A program made the position numbers and the translations under genes. The notes below the pieces were generated by a model, which did no database searches, had not been told where the DNA came from, and saw nothing but the letters and a program-made list of their open reading frames with translations. Shown piece by piece: positions 50,566 to 60,908 of a DNA stretch of 64,000 bases; position 1 is the first letter of the stretch, and each line of letters starts with the position of its first letter. Origin of the DNA: Rhynchopus sp. YZ270_cl-10 (Eukaryota; Euglenozoa; Diplonemea; Diplonemida; Diplonemidae); contig OZ037836.1 of assembly GCA_964035575.1 (NCBI GenBank), forward strand, positions 1,240,001 through 1,304,000, given 5' to 3'.

Positions 50566-51630
50566 TCATTGTGCGTGTCTCCGTCGCTTCTGGCTTTGCT
50601 CGGGGGATTCGTCTCTGCTTCGTTTCGGACGTGCTTCAACCACAAGCTTACTCAGCTCGCCGTTCCTCACTTCGTTGGACACAATACTGCTGCAGCCGGA
50701 AAGGTGAATGCTCGTCAACGAAGTGCAACCGACAGCTAGTTCCGTTGTACCAGACCAAGGATTCAAATCAATCGACGTCACCTTGCTGAGTGGTGACAGA
50801 TCCAGGGTCGTTAAGCCGCTGCAGTTCTGAAGGAACTCTGCGCCAACCTGTGTAACGTTGCTGAGCGGTGATAAATCTAGGGTTGTTAAGCTGCTGCAGC
50901 TTTCAAGAAAGTCGCACTCAATTTCCGTCACGTTGCTGAGTGCTGACAAATCGACGGAGGTTAAACTGACGCAGTCGTACAGGAAGTGCTCGCCAACATG
51001 CGTCACATTCCTGAGCGGAGGAAAATAGACGATGGTTAAGCTCGTGCATCCCTCGAGAAAAGCGCACTCAATGTTTGCCATGTTCCTGAGTGCTGACAAA
51101 TCCAGGGTCGTTAAACTCCTGCAGTTCATAAGAAACTCTGAACCGACCTGCGTCACATTGCTCAACCCAGAGAGGTCGATACTTGTCAACGAGGTGCAGT
51201 CTGCCAGGAAGCCGTCTCCAATGTGAGTCACAATGGACTCAGCACTGAGATCAAGTCTCGTCAACGAAGTGCGTGCCAAGAAGTCATTCGGAATGACAGT
51301 CGCAACCTCCGCCTGCAGAAGCAAACACGCCACCTCAGGATCCTCCACACTCTCCAACTTCTCGGCTGTGATGTCGGTCACACCCAACGCATGAAGCTCT
51401 GCAATGGCTTCTTGCTTCTTCGTCTTCGTGAGGATGATTGTGTCACCAGCACTCAGCTGCGTCATGTCCGCTCCTTCTCCCATCGCTTCGTCTCCGAAAC
51501 TCATGCAAAAGCTGTCTTCAGGCAACCCCATTGCAGACGCCACCTTCCGCCGCAAGCCCTCCACTGTGTCATCTTCACCCACCTCGACTGTGTGCTGATT
51601 CGTGTCGAAACCCTTGATGTTCAGGTCCAT
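50566..51630 (-). CDS. Ubl-LRR protein, type B copy 4
   Basis: 354 residues: Ubl, linker, eight LRRs and the full basic tail ending KRRRHAQ. Three inner LRRs (around NMANIECAFLEGCTSL, HVGEHFLYDC and EIECDFLESC) have no counterpart in the five-repeat copies, while the first and last repeats are closely conserved. This is the pattern expected if inner 69-bp units are gained and lost. Confidence 0.87.
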   Translation of the reverse strand: MDLNIKGFDTNQHTVEVGEDDTVEGLRRKVASAMGLPEDSFCMSFGDEAMGEGADMTQLSAGDTIILTKTKKQEAIAELHALGVTDITAEKLESVEDPEVACLLLQAEVATVIPNDFLARTSLTRLDLSAESIVTHIGDGFLADCTSLTSIDLSGLSNVTQVGSEFLMNCRSLTTLDLSALRNMANIECAFLEGCTSLTIVYFPPLRNVTHVGEHFLYDCVSLTSVDLSALSNVTEIECDFLESCSSLTTLDLSPLSNVTQVGAEFLQNCSGLTTLDLSPLSKVTSIDLNPWSGTTELAVGCTSLTSIHLSGCSSIVSNEVRNGELSKLVVEARPKRSRDESPEQSQKRRRHAQ

Positions 51631-52095
51631 TTGTTTGTTGTGGTTTTGTGTTCTGATCTCTGTGTGTGGCGGGGTGCTTGGGGGTAATGAGGTGTGAAAA
51701 CAATAAAGTAAGTGCATAATTATCGGGGATCATTGGAGCCACTGTGCAATGAGGCCTATTCGATTTGGGTTGTGTTCCGGCTGGGCTCCTCCTCCTGTTT
51801 CCCTGTGTAGGTAAATGACTCGTAAACAATAGTGCTGGCAATGCGGCTGGGCTGCTCATTCTGCTCTCTGTCTTTGCTGCTGTGCGTTGTGGGGTCGTCT
51901 GCACAGATCGAGAATACGTGAAGAACACACGGGCAGAAGGAGACAAGAAGAAGGCAGACATGTTGCCACTGAAACAATAGAGGTGCAAGACAAAGGGGAC
52001 ACCTCTGTGTGCAGAACTGTATGCTGCAAGGCTGTCCTGGGATGGGAAGGATGAAAAATGGCTCAAAAGTGCTAAAATTCGCAAAAACAGTTTCT
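51631..52095 (-). promoter_or_regulatory. Type-B 5' flank, variant P3, copy 2
   Basis: Near-identical to 44818-45300, with a few substitutions and one deletion near 52045. Beyond 52095 the two loci are unrelated. Confidence 0.7.
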
Positions 52096-53097
52096 TTTTC
52101 CATCTTTAGAGCAGGCACAATGTTTTCTTCACAGGATCCTTAAAACAGAGCAAATAGAAGGAGTACGCTTTGCAGGAGGTGTCAGAATGCTTTTCTTTCC
52201 TATTTTGAAAACTTGGTTGTATTAGTGTAGCCACACTGCTACAGTATGTTGTTTTGTTTTGGCGGAATTATTTGCATTTGCACCTTTGCACAAACATGTC
52301 TGCAGTCAACTCATTTAGAGTCACCCACGTGAACGTCCTTTAGCAGACCCTGCAGAAGCTCTCGTGTTGACCTTCGGGACAAAAGAGTAAACAACTTCAT
52401 GCATATTGGAGTGGCCAATCCTCCTGTAGCATGCAAAAAGGCAAGATCTTAACGAACACACTCTGTTGATTCTAAAAACGGGGGTGGGGAAAAAATCGCG
52501 AATAGAAAAATGGGGGGAGACATTAAAAAGTTAGAACGCTTCCTCACCCCCACATCACACTAAAATACAAAGGTTTGGGTTTGAATAGTTATTGAAAAAG
52601 TAACATAACTCCTCTCGAAATAGTTCAACATTGAACTGAGAGAAATAAGAGGAAAACCCGAAACCCTCCCAGACCAAACGGTCTAACCTGTTGTATTGAT
52701 ATAGTGTGGGGAGAATGAGGAGCACGAGAATCGTCTTCGCGTATACTAAAAGATTTCCTACGATATGTCACAAGTGTCATGTCCCCGAAAAATAGAAATA
52801 GAGTCATTGAGTGAGAAAACATCAAGTATTTTCATCATATAAACATCAATAAAAAGGGAAATCCTAACAGGCAGAGGAGTGAAAAGAAAGCTTCACAATG
52901 GGGACACGGCGTAACATAACACAATGTGTGGAACGTCTTGCTCAGCACAGCTCTCCTCTCGCACCAAGTAATAGTCTGTGCCACGGTGAGCAAGACTGTG
53001 CCCCTCTTCTTCTCCGAACCAGAGGACGCAAGCAGACATACTGCCAGAGACCCTCCACCTCGGGGAGGTGCTGCCCTGCCACCAACACACCACGTCG
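52096..53097. other. Intergenic; 3' flank of copy 5
   Basis: No gene is seen in 52096-52900 apart from one TATTAGTGTAGCCACAC motif near 52218. From about 52918 the conserved type-B 3' flank begins. Confidence 0.5.
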
Positions 53098-54309
53098 TCA
53101 TTGTGCGTGTCTCCGTCGCTTCTGGCTTTGCTCGGGGGATTCGTCTCTGCTTCGTTTCGCACGTGCTTCAACCACAAGCTTCCTCAGCTTCTTGTCGTTC
53201 CTCACTTCGTTGGACACAACACTGCTGCAGCCGGAAAGGTAAATGCTCGTCAACGAAGTGCAGTTCGCAGCAATGTTTGGAGGACCAAATGCCAAAAGAA
53301 ATGTCCTCACGTTGCTGAGTGGGGATAAATCAAGAGTCGTTAAGCTCCTGCAGCCGTCAAGAAAGCTGCTACCCATGTGCGTCACGTTGTTGAGTGGTGA
53401 GACATCGACAGAGGTTAAGCTGCGGCATTTGTAAAGGAAGCAATAGTCAACGTGCGTCACGTTGCTGAACGGAGATAAATCAAGTTTCGTTAAGCTCTTG
53501 CAGCTGCACATAAAACCGCCAGCAATGTGCGTCACATTGCTGAGTGCTGATAAATCGATGCTGGTTAAGCTCTCGCAGCCGGAAAGAAATATGCTCTCGA
53601 TCCGCGTCACATTACTGAATGCAGATAAATCGAGGGTCGTTAAGCTGATGCAGTCGTCAAGAAAGCTGCCAGACACCTGCGTCACGTTGCTGAGTGGAGA
53701 AAAATCGACAGTTGTTAAGCTCCTGCAGCCGGAAAGAAAGCAGCGAGGAATATGCGTAACATTGCTGAGTGGCGAAAAATCCAGGGTCGTTAAACTGCTG
53801 CAGCTGGAAAGAAAGCGCGCACCAATCACCGTGACATTGCTCAACCCAGAGAGGTCGATACTTCTCAACGAGTAGCAGCCTGCCAGGAAGCCGTCTCCAA
53901 TGCGAGTCACAATGGACTCAGCACTGAGATCAAGTCTCGTCAACGAAGTTTCTCCCAAGAAGTAATTCGGAATGACAGTCGCAACCTCCGCCTGCAGAAG
54001 CAAACACGCCACCTCAGGATCCTCCACACTCTGCAACTTCTCGGCTGTGATGTCTGTCTCACCCAACGCATGAAGCTCTGCAATGGCTTCTTGCTTCTGC
54101 GTCTTCGTGAGGATGATTGTGTCACCAGCACTCAGCTGCGTTATGTCCGCTCCTTCTCCCATCGCTTCGCCTCCGAAACTCATAGAAAAGCTGTCTTCAG
54201 GCAACCCCATTGCAGTCGCCACCTTCCGCCGCAAGTCCTCCACTGTGTCATCTTCACCCAGCTCGACTGTGTGCTGATTCGTGTCGAAACCCTTGATGTT
54301 CACGTCCAT
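53098..54309 (-). CDS. Ubl-LRR protein, type B copy 5 (longest)
   Basis: 403 residues and ten 23-residue LRRs, the largest member. Architecture: Ubl 1-70 (MDVNIKGFDTNQHTVELG), linker to about 112, LRRs about 113-370 with the pattern FLxxCxSLTTLDLSPLSNVTxx, a variable last repeat with SSVVSNEV, and basic tail KRSRDESPEQSQKRRRHAQ. In each LRR the two residues before the Cys and the four after NVT vary strongly, while the rest is nearly fixed, which suggests variation of the binding face. The 5' flank contains a tyrosine-recombinase fragment in the opposite orientation. Confidence 0.88.
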   Translation of the reverse strand: MDVNIKGFDTNQHTVELGEDDTVEDLRRKVATAMGLPEDSFSMSFGGEAMGEGADITQLSAGDTIILTKTQKQEAIAELHALGETDITAEKLQSVEDPEVACLLLQAEVATVIPNYFLGETSLTRLDLSAESIVTRIGDGFLAGCYSLRSIDLSGLSNVTVIGARFLSSCSSLTTLDFSPLSNVTHIPRCFLSGCRSLTTVDFSPLSNVTQVSGSFLDDCISLTTLDLSAFSNVTRIESIFLSGCESLTSIDLSALSNVTHIAGGFMCSCKSLTKLDLSPFSNVTHVDYCFLYKCRSLTSVDVSPLNNVTHMGSSFLDGCRSLTTLDLSPLSNVRTFLLAFGPPNIAANCTSLTSIYLSGCSSVVSNEVRNDKKLRKLVVEARAKRSRDESPEQSQKRRRHAQ

Positions 54310-54362
54310 TTGTTTGTTGTGGTTTTGTGTTGTGATCTCTGTGTGTGGTGGGGTGTGGAGGA

Positions 54363-54800
54363 CAACAAGTACCAGTTGGCACAGTGTACCACAAGGCGCT
54401 GGAAGGATACACTGCTGTGCGTTTAGCCTTGGCGGACGATGTGGACAGGAACAGAATGTTCCTGACGTGTCGTGCAAATTGCATCACAAGAACACCATTC
54501 GCCTCCACACGGTGCACCAGTGCACAAAGGAGATGGCCCGTTGGCTCAACCTCGACCATTCAAATCAATACACCAGTCACAGCCTTAGAAGGTCTGCTGC
54601 AACCACCGCTGCTGACTCCGGGTCCACCGAGGTGAGTATGATGCGCCACTTTGGGTGGCGAAGTGCACAAATGGCGAACCACTCTGTGAGAGAGTCTGCA
54701 TTGGGAAGGGCAGAAATGGCAGGTGCCATCATGCATGAGCCAGGATCAGCGCCAGAGGAAACACCCCCGCAGGAACCCCCAGTACTGTCTACTGGGGTGG
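54363..54800 (+). mobile_element. Tyrosine-recombinase fragment (Crypton/DIRS-type), copy 1
   Basis: Plus-strand frame with the C-terminal YR signature HSLRRSAATTAADSG followed by MRHFGWRSAQMAN, preceded by KEMARWLNLDHSNQYT. This matches the catalytic end of Crypton- or DIRS-like recombinases; which of the two cannot be told. It is a short, degenerate piece lacking the N-terminal half, joined directly to the shared type-B leader. Confidence 0.75.
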
Positions 54801-55111
54801 GTCATTTCGAGTGGTGTCAACGAGTTCAGTAGTGATTTTTTCAGAAAAAAAGGGGGGTTGGGCGGGGAGGTACGTTGTAATGAATAAGACATGGGTTTTT
54901 GTGGGTATTCTTTTGCAGCACAGAGTAAAATCACACAATGTGTGGAACGTCTTGCTCAGCACAGCTCTCCTCTCGCACCAAGTAGTAGTCTGTGCCACGG
55001 TGAGCAAGACTGTGCCCCTCTTCTTCTCCGAACCAGAGGACGCAAGCAGACATACTGCCAGAGACCCTCCACCTCGGGGAGGTGCTGCCCTGCCACCAAC
55101 ACACCACGTCG

Positions 55112-56023
55112 TCATTGTGCGTGTCTCCGTCGCTTCTGGCTTTGCTCGGGGGATTCGTCTCTGCTTCGTTTCGGACGTGCTTCAACCACAAGCTTACTCA
55201 GCTCGCCCTTCCTCACTGCGTCGGACACAACACTGCTGCAGCCGGAAAGGTAAATGCTCGTCAACGAAGTGCAGTGCGCAGCAAAGTGCGTACCTCCAGC
55301 ACGGCTGCCGATATGCGTAACGTTCCTGAGTGGCGACAAATACAGGGTCGTTAAGCTGGTGCAGTGCTGTAGGAACCACGCACCAACCTTCGTTACGTTG
55401 CTGAGTGGTGACAAATCCAGGGATGTTAAGCTGCTGCAGTTGTAAAGGAAGCCCGCACCAACCTGCGTCACATTGCTGAGTGCTGATAAATCGACGTTGG
55501 TTAAGTTGCTGCAGCCGTAAAGAAAGTGCTCACCAACCCGCGTCACGTTGCTCAACCCAGAGATGTCAAGACTTGTCAACGAGGTGCAGTGGGCCAGGAA
55601 CCTGTCTCCAATGCGAGTCACAATGGACTCAGCACTGAGATCAAGTCTCGTCAACCAAGTGTCGAACAAGAACCAATTCGGAATGACAGTCGTAACCTCC
55701 GCCTGCAGAAGCAAACACGCCACCTCAGGATCCCTCACACTCTCCAACTTCTCGGCTGTGATGTCGGTCACACCCAACGCATGAAGCTCTGCAATGGCTT
55801 CTTGCTTCTGCGACGCCTTCGTGAGGATGATTGTGTCACCAGCACTCAGCTGCGTCATGTCCGCTCCTTCTCCCATCACTTCGCCTCCGAAACTCATGCA
55901 AAAGCCGTCTTCAGGCAACCCCATTGCAGTCGCCACCTTCCGCCGCAAGCCCTCCACTGTGTCATCTTCACCCACCTCGACTGTGTGCTGATTCGTGTCG
56001 AAACCCTTGATGTTCAGGTCCAT
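55112..56023 (-). CDS. Ubl-LRR protein, type B copy 6
   Basis: 303 residues: Ubl, linker (with the KASQK variant also found in the LINE ORF1), six LRRs and the full tail. The KASQK insertion makes this copy the closest visible relative of the Ubl in the LINE. Its 5' flank is the recombinase-bearing type, nearly identical to that of copy 5. Confidence 0.87.
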   Translation of the reverse strand: MDLNIKGFDTNQHTVEVGEDDTVEGLRRKVATAMGLPEDGFCMSFGGEVMGEGADMTQLSAGDTIILTKASQKQEAIAELHALGVTDITAEKLESVRDPEVACLLLQAEVTTVIPNWFLFDTWLTRLDLSAESIVTRIGDRFLAHCTSLTSLDISGLSNVTRVGEHFLYGCSNLTNVDLSALSNVTQVGAGFLYNCSSLTSLDLSPLSNVTKVGAWFLQHCTSLTTLYLSPLRNVTHIGSRAGGTHFAAHCTSLTSIYLSGCSSVVSDAVRKGELSKLVVEARPKRSRDESPEQSQKRRRHAQ

Positions 56024-56075
56024 GTCTTTGTTGTGGTTTTGTGTTCTGATCTCTGTGTGTGGTGGGGTGTGGAGG

Positions 56076-56515
56076 ACAACAAGTACCAGTTGGCACAGTG
56101 TACCACAAGGCGCTGGAAGGATACACTGCTGTGCGTTTAGCCTTGGCGGACGATGTGGACAGGAACAGAATGTTCCTGACGTGTCGTGCAAATTGTATCA
56201 CAAGAACACCATTCGCCTCCACACGGTGCACCAGTGCACAAAGGAGATGGCCCGTTGGCTCAACCTCGACCATTCAAATCAATACACCAGTCACAGCCTT
56301 AGTCTGCTGCAACCACCGCTGCTGACTCCGGGTCCACCTCGGTGAGTATGATGCGCCACTTTGGGTGGCGAAGTGCACAAATGGCGAACCACTCTGTGAG
56401 AGAGTCTGCATTGGGAAGGGCAGAAATGGCAGGTGCCATCATGAGCCAGGATCAGCGCCAGAGGAAACACCCCCGCAGGAACCCCCAGTGCTGTCTACTG
56501 GGGTGGGTCATTTCG
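56076..56515 (+). mobile_element. Tyrosine-recombinase fragment, copy 2
   Basis: Near-identical to 54363-54800 and equally placed upstream of a type-B gene, so it was duplicated together with the gene. It is a broken, partial copy. Confidence 0.75.
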
Positions 56516-57385
56516 AGAAAATGGACAGGTTCTTGATTGATACAAATTTTGGTCACTACCACTAGTGAGTTGCTCACAACGCTAAATGAGTGTCAGAACT
56601 GTGATTCTGGGCCCACTTTAACCGCCCTTTGGTCTAGTTGCATTTTTGGCTGCAAAATGCAAAGGGATCCCCAAATACGTTGGGAATATTATTTGGATGG
56701 GGCAGTGATTTTGTACCTGCATACACCCTCCCTCTGTGGCAACCGTGTGCATGCCAATGAAGTGCTCTCTGGGGTTCGATAACCCGCGTGGAACCAGTGC
56801 TCAAAGATCGTAGTGCAATTTGGGGGAGGGGGGGTTTTACGCATCGACCCATATCATACTACAAATAAGAGTCCCCAACCCCACCCTGCCCTTGTTTGAT
56901 TCTACCCCACCTCTCCCACCCAGTCAGTGTCAGTGGCAGCAGCAGCAGTGGAAGCAGCAGTGTCAAAAACCGAGTGTTTTGTCATCGTCCACCATCAAGA
57001 TCGGAATGTGTGTTTGTGTTGCGTGCAGATTTATGCTGAAACCCACCTGGAATACACCTGGAATCACCTGGAATACCTGGAAAACCCCTGGAATTTCACG
57101 AAAAATCTGAGAAACCTGGAATCACCTGGAACTGGATCCAGATACTGCCCATGTCTAATCGAATCAATAGTTATTTTCTACCCCCAAAACGTCCAGAAAT
57201 GGATGTCAAAAGGGGGGAAACCCTTAGCCTGAAGTACAAGAAATGAGGTACGTGCACAATAGAAGGGAGGGGGATACACAAAAAGTCTCAAGACGTTTGA
57301 ATCATTTCCCACAAAGTATTTGTCCTCACAAAAGCAAACCCACCTTTCCCCTGCCCCTCTCACGCACCGTTACCTGCCCCGTTCT
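56516..57385. other. Intergenic with CCTGGAATCA repeats
   Basis: A short array of CCTGGAATcAc-type decamers lies at 57040-57130. From about 57320 the shared C-rich spacer starts. No credible gene. Confidence 0.5.
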
Positions 57386-58086
57386 CAGTCTTTCCGCACT
57401 GAAGCATCTGAAGGGCCCCAGCCCACCTCTTTCATGTTGCTCCCAGCCCCCTCGCCCGAGCCACCGACCGACTATTTCCTTCCGTTGCACGCAACATAGC
57501 AGATGAAAACAAGGAGTGGGGAGAAGCTCCTGGTGGATCCGGCGAAGCCGGGGGCAAGAAGGAGTACGGAATAATGTGAGCAGTCGCGACGAGGCTGACG
57601 AAGTGCGTGCAGAGGCTCTACACATAGCATACTCTGTTCGAGTAGGCGTACACCCGAAAAGGATGAGGATGCACACTGCACACCTTTTTGCTTTTGTGCG
57701 ACCCGCCTTCTGCCTCCCCGATTCGTCTTGGTAAGAGGAGCGGGCATTTTCGTGGTTGAAGTTGGTGAAGACACGTCTCCGCTCACGACTTCTCGACGAA
57801 CCCCTTTCTGCACTTTTGCATGCCAAGAACCACCCCGTGAGTACCTCAGTGAGGAGTTGTCCGCAGAGGTTCTGCATCTCTTTGAATATCATAAATATCC
57901 ACCCCACCCACCACCGTGAGAAAGCTCAGACCCTTCTAGGACAGGAATTCTAGTTTCTCCGCCAGAGGTCCAGCAATTCCTGCACGTATCGCGCCGAGCT
58001 TGCGGCGAATTTACCTTTTATGCGCAAATTGTCAATATCACCATTCTTCATCAATAAGCGAACCCAATGAAAGAGCGGAAACACTG
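57386..58086. mobile_element. hAT-like non-autonomous element, 701 bp
   Basis: Inserted in the shared C-rich spacer and flanked by exact 8-bp repeats CCCGTTCT (57378-57385, 58087-58094). Inverted ends CAGTCTTTCCGC and GCGGAAACACTG (imperfect). An 8-bp duplication and a CAGT-type end fit the hAT superfamily. Other spacer copies show the site uninterrupted. The interior has coding-like stretches, but no recognisable transposase. Confidence 0.8.
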
Positions 58087-58840
58087 CCCGTTCTGCAAGA
58101 AACCCGCACAGCCTCCACGCTGTCTCCACCCACCCCACGCAAGGAAGAACGCCAAAGGTGCTCTCGTGCTGCAACCACAGACAAGCTGAGGTGCCAGACA
58201 AATGCACGAAAGCACCCCACCGCCAGACACAGCTTCCCCTCCCATCATCACCACAAAACGCTCGAGGGAAGCGCCACACCCAAACCCCCCCACACTCACA
58301 ACACTGTGCACCTCCACCTCCCACACCCCTTCCTCCAGCACAGCACAAGAGTTCACTCCACACCGCAAGCACCCCAAGCACAGCAAAGCGCGTCTTCCCC
58401 CCTGAGTCCCCCCCAGTCACACCATCAAGTGAAAGCACGCCATCAGTGCATCAGAGCACACAACGGAAGCACTCGCCTCCGTCATCACACCTCACACCTC
58501 TTCGTGCAAGCTACCAAGAAGACAGTGAAAGACCACGTGGTGTCAACGAGTTCAGAGTGATGAATTACAAAACAAAAAAAGGGGGGTTGGGAAGGGAGGT
58601 ACGTTGTAATGAATAAGACATGGGTTTTTGTGGGGATTCTTTTGCAGCACAACGTAAAATAACACAATATGTGTAACGTCTTGCTCAGCACAGCTCTCCT
58701 CTCGCACCAAGTAGTAGTCTGTGCCACGGTGAGCAAGACTGTGCCCCTCTTCTTCTCCGAACCAGAGGACGCAAGCAGACATACTGCCAGAGACCCTCCA
58801 CCTCGGGGAGGTGCTGCCCTGCCACCAACACACCACGTCG

Positions 58841-59683
58841 TCATTGTGCGTGTCTCCGTCGCTTCTGGCTTTGCTCGGGGGATTCATCTCTGCTTCGTTT
58901 CGGACGTGCTTCAACCACAAGCTTACTCAGCTTCTCGTCGTTCCTCACTTCGTTGGACACAACACTGCTGCAGCCGGAAAGGTAAATGCTCGTCAACGAT
59001 CTGCACTGCATAGCAAATAGCGTAGTAGAAGTATAGGGATTCAAACCAATCGACGTCACATTGCTGAGTGGTGATAAATCTAGGGTGGTTAAGCTCGTGC
59101 AGCCGGAAAGAAAGCCGCCACCCGCCTGCGTCACATTGCTGAGTCGTGACAAATCTAGGGTCGTTAAGCTGCCGCAGTACGCAAGGAAGCCCCTACCAAC
59201 CTGCGTCACATTGCTCAACCCAGAGAGGTCGATACTTGTCAACGAGGTGCACTCTGCCAGGAACCTGTCTCCAATGCGAGTCACAATGGACTCAGCACTG
59301 AGATCAAGTCTCGTCAACGAAGTGCGTGCCAAGAAGTCATTCGGAATGACAGTCGCAACCTCCGCCTGCAGAAGCAAACACGCCACCTCAGGATCCCTCA
59401 CACTCTTCAACTTCTCGGCTGTGATGTCGGTCACACCCAACGCATGAAGCTCTGCAATGGCTTCGTACTTCTTCGTCTTCGTGAGGATGATTGTGTCACC
59501 AGCACTCAGCTGCGTCACGCCCGCTCCTTCTCCCATCGCTTCGCCTCCGAAACTCATGCAAAAGCTGTCTTCAGGCAACCCCATTGCAGTCGCCACCTTC
59601 CGCCGCAAGCCCTCCACTGTGTCATCTGCACCCACCTCGACTGTGTGCTGATTCGTGTCGAAACCCTTGATGTTCACGTCCAT
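58841..59683 (-). CDS. Ubl-LRR protein, type B copy 7
   Basis: 280 residues: Ubl, linker, five LRRs and the full basic tail. The Ubl has a GAGVTQLS variant where others read GADMTQLS. Its 5' flank (59684-60040) is variant P2, shared with split copy 3, and the spacer beyond is also shared, so the two loci are segmental duplicates. Confidence 0.87.
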   Translation of the reverse strand: MDVNIKGFDTNQHTVEVGADDTVEGLRRKVATAMGLPEDSFCMSFGGEAMGEGAGVTQLSAGDTIILTKTKKYEAIAELHALGVTDITAEKLKSVRDPEVACLLLQAEVATVIPNDFLARTSLTRLDLSAESIVTRIGDRFLAECTSLTSIDLSGLSNVTQVGRGFLAYCGSLTTLDLSRLSNVTQAGGGFLSGCTSLTTLDLSPLSNVTSIGLNPYTSTTLFAMQCRSLTSIYLSGCSSVVSNEVRNDEKLSKLVVEARPKRSRDESPEQSQKRRRHAQ

Positions 59684-60560
59684 GTCTTTGTTGTGGTTTT
59701 GTGTTGTGATCTCTGTGTGTGGTGGTGGGGTGTGGAGGACAACAAACCTGGGGTCGTTTTCAAGAACCTTGCCCACCAACACTGTGGGGAGAAGGGGTTC
59801 GAAAGGGCAAGACCACGACCGTTTTGGTCCTAGAAATTTAGGGGGAAAGGAATTATTGTGCTCGGTTGTGTGCACATGCGTATCGAACGTATGACGCCAG
59901 GTGTGTCGGTTGGTTAGGGGTAACCGCACATATCATCCTCACAAATAAGGCAACAACGGAACACCGAAATGACAACTTCGCAAACGTTGTCTCAGCACAC
60001 ATCCAAGGATATGCAACACAACGATGCCCACTGTCCCTCTCCCCAACCCACAACCCCCGACTTCAGATCTCTCACCTCTCCACCCCCTCTCCCTGAACCA
60101 GCGCCCTTCACAGACGTTCCCTCCTCACGAAAGCAAACCCACCTTCCCCTGCCCCTCTCACGCACCGTTACCTGCCCCGTTCTGCACAAGAAACCCGCAC
60201 AGCCTCCACGCTGTCTCCACCCACCCCACGCAAGGAAGAACGCCAAAGGTGCTCTCGTGCTGCAACCACAGACAAGCTGAGGTGCCAGACAAATGCACGA
60301 AAGCACCCCACCGCCAGACACAGCTTCCCCTCCCACCATCACCACAAAGGATCGAGGGAAGCGCCACACCCAAACCCCCCACACTCACAACACTGTGCAC
60401 CTCCACCTCCCACAAGGACATGCGTTCACCCCAAGCACAGCAAAGCGCCTTAAAACAGAGCGCGTCCTCCCCCTGAGTCTGCCCAGTCACACTATCAAGT
60501 GAAAGCACGCCATCAGTGCATCAGAGCACACAACGGAAGCCACTCGCCTCCGTCATCACA
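59684..60560 (-). promoter_or_regulatory. Type-B flank P2 plus C-rich spacer
   Basis: 59684-60040 matches 49341-49680, and 60045-60560 is the C-rich spacer. Together these give the full repeat unit of the array: gene, 5' flank, spacer, 3' flank of the next gene. Confidence 0.7.
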
Positions 60561-60908
60561 CCTCACACCTCTTCGTGCAAGCTACCAAGAAGACAGTGAA
60601 AGACCACGTGGTGTCAACGAGTTCAGAGTGATGAATTGCAGAAAAAAAGGGGGGTTGGGCGGGGAGGTACGTTGTAATGAATAAGACATGGGTTTTTGTG
60701 GGGATTCTTTTGCAGCACAGAGTAACATAACGCAATGTGTGGAACGTCTTGCTCAGCACAGCTCTCCTCTCGCACCAAGTAGTAGTCTGTGCCACGGTGA
60801 GCAAGACTGTGCCCCTCTTCTTCTCCGAACCAGAGGACGCAAGCAGACATACTGCCAGAGACCCTCCACCTCGGGGAGGTGCTGCCCTGCCACCAACACA
60901 CCACGTCG

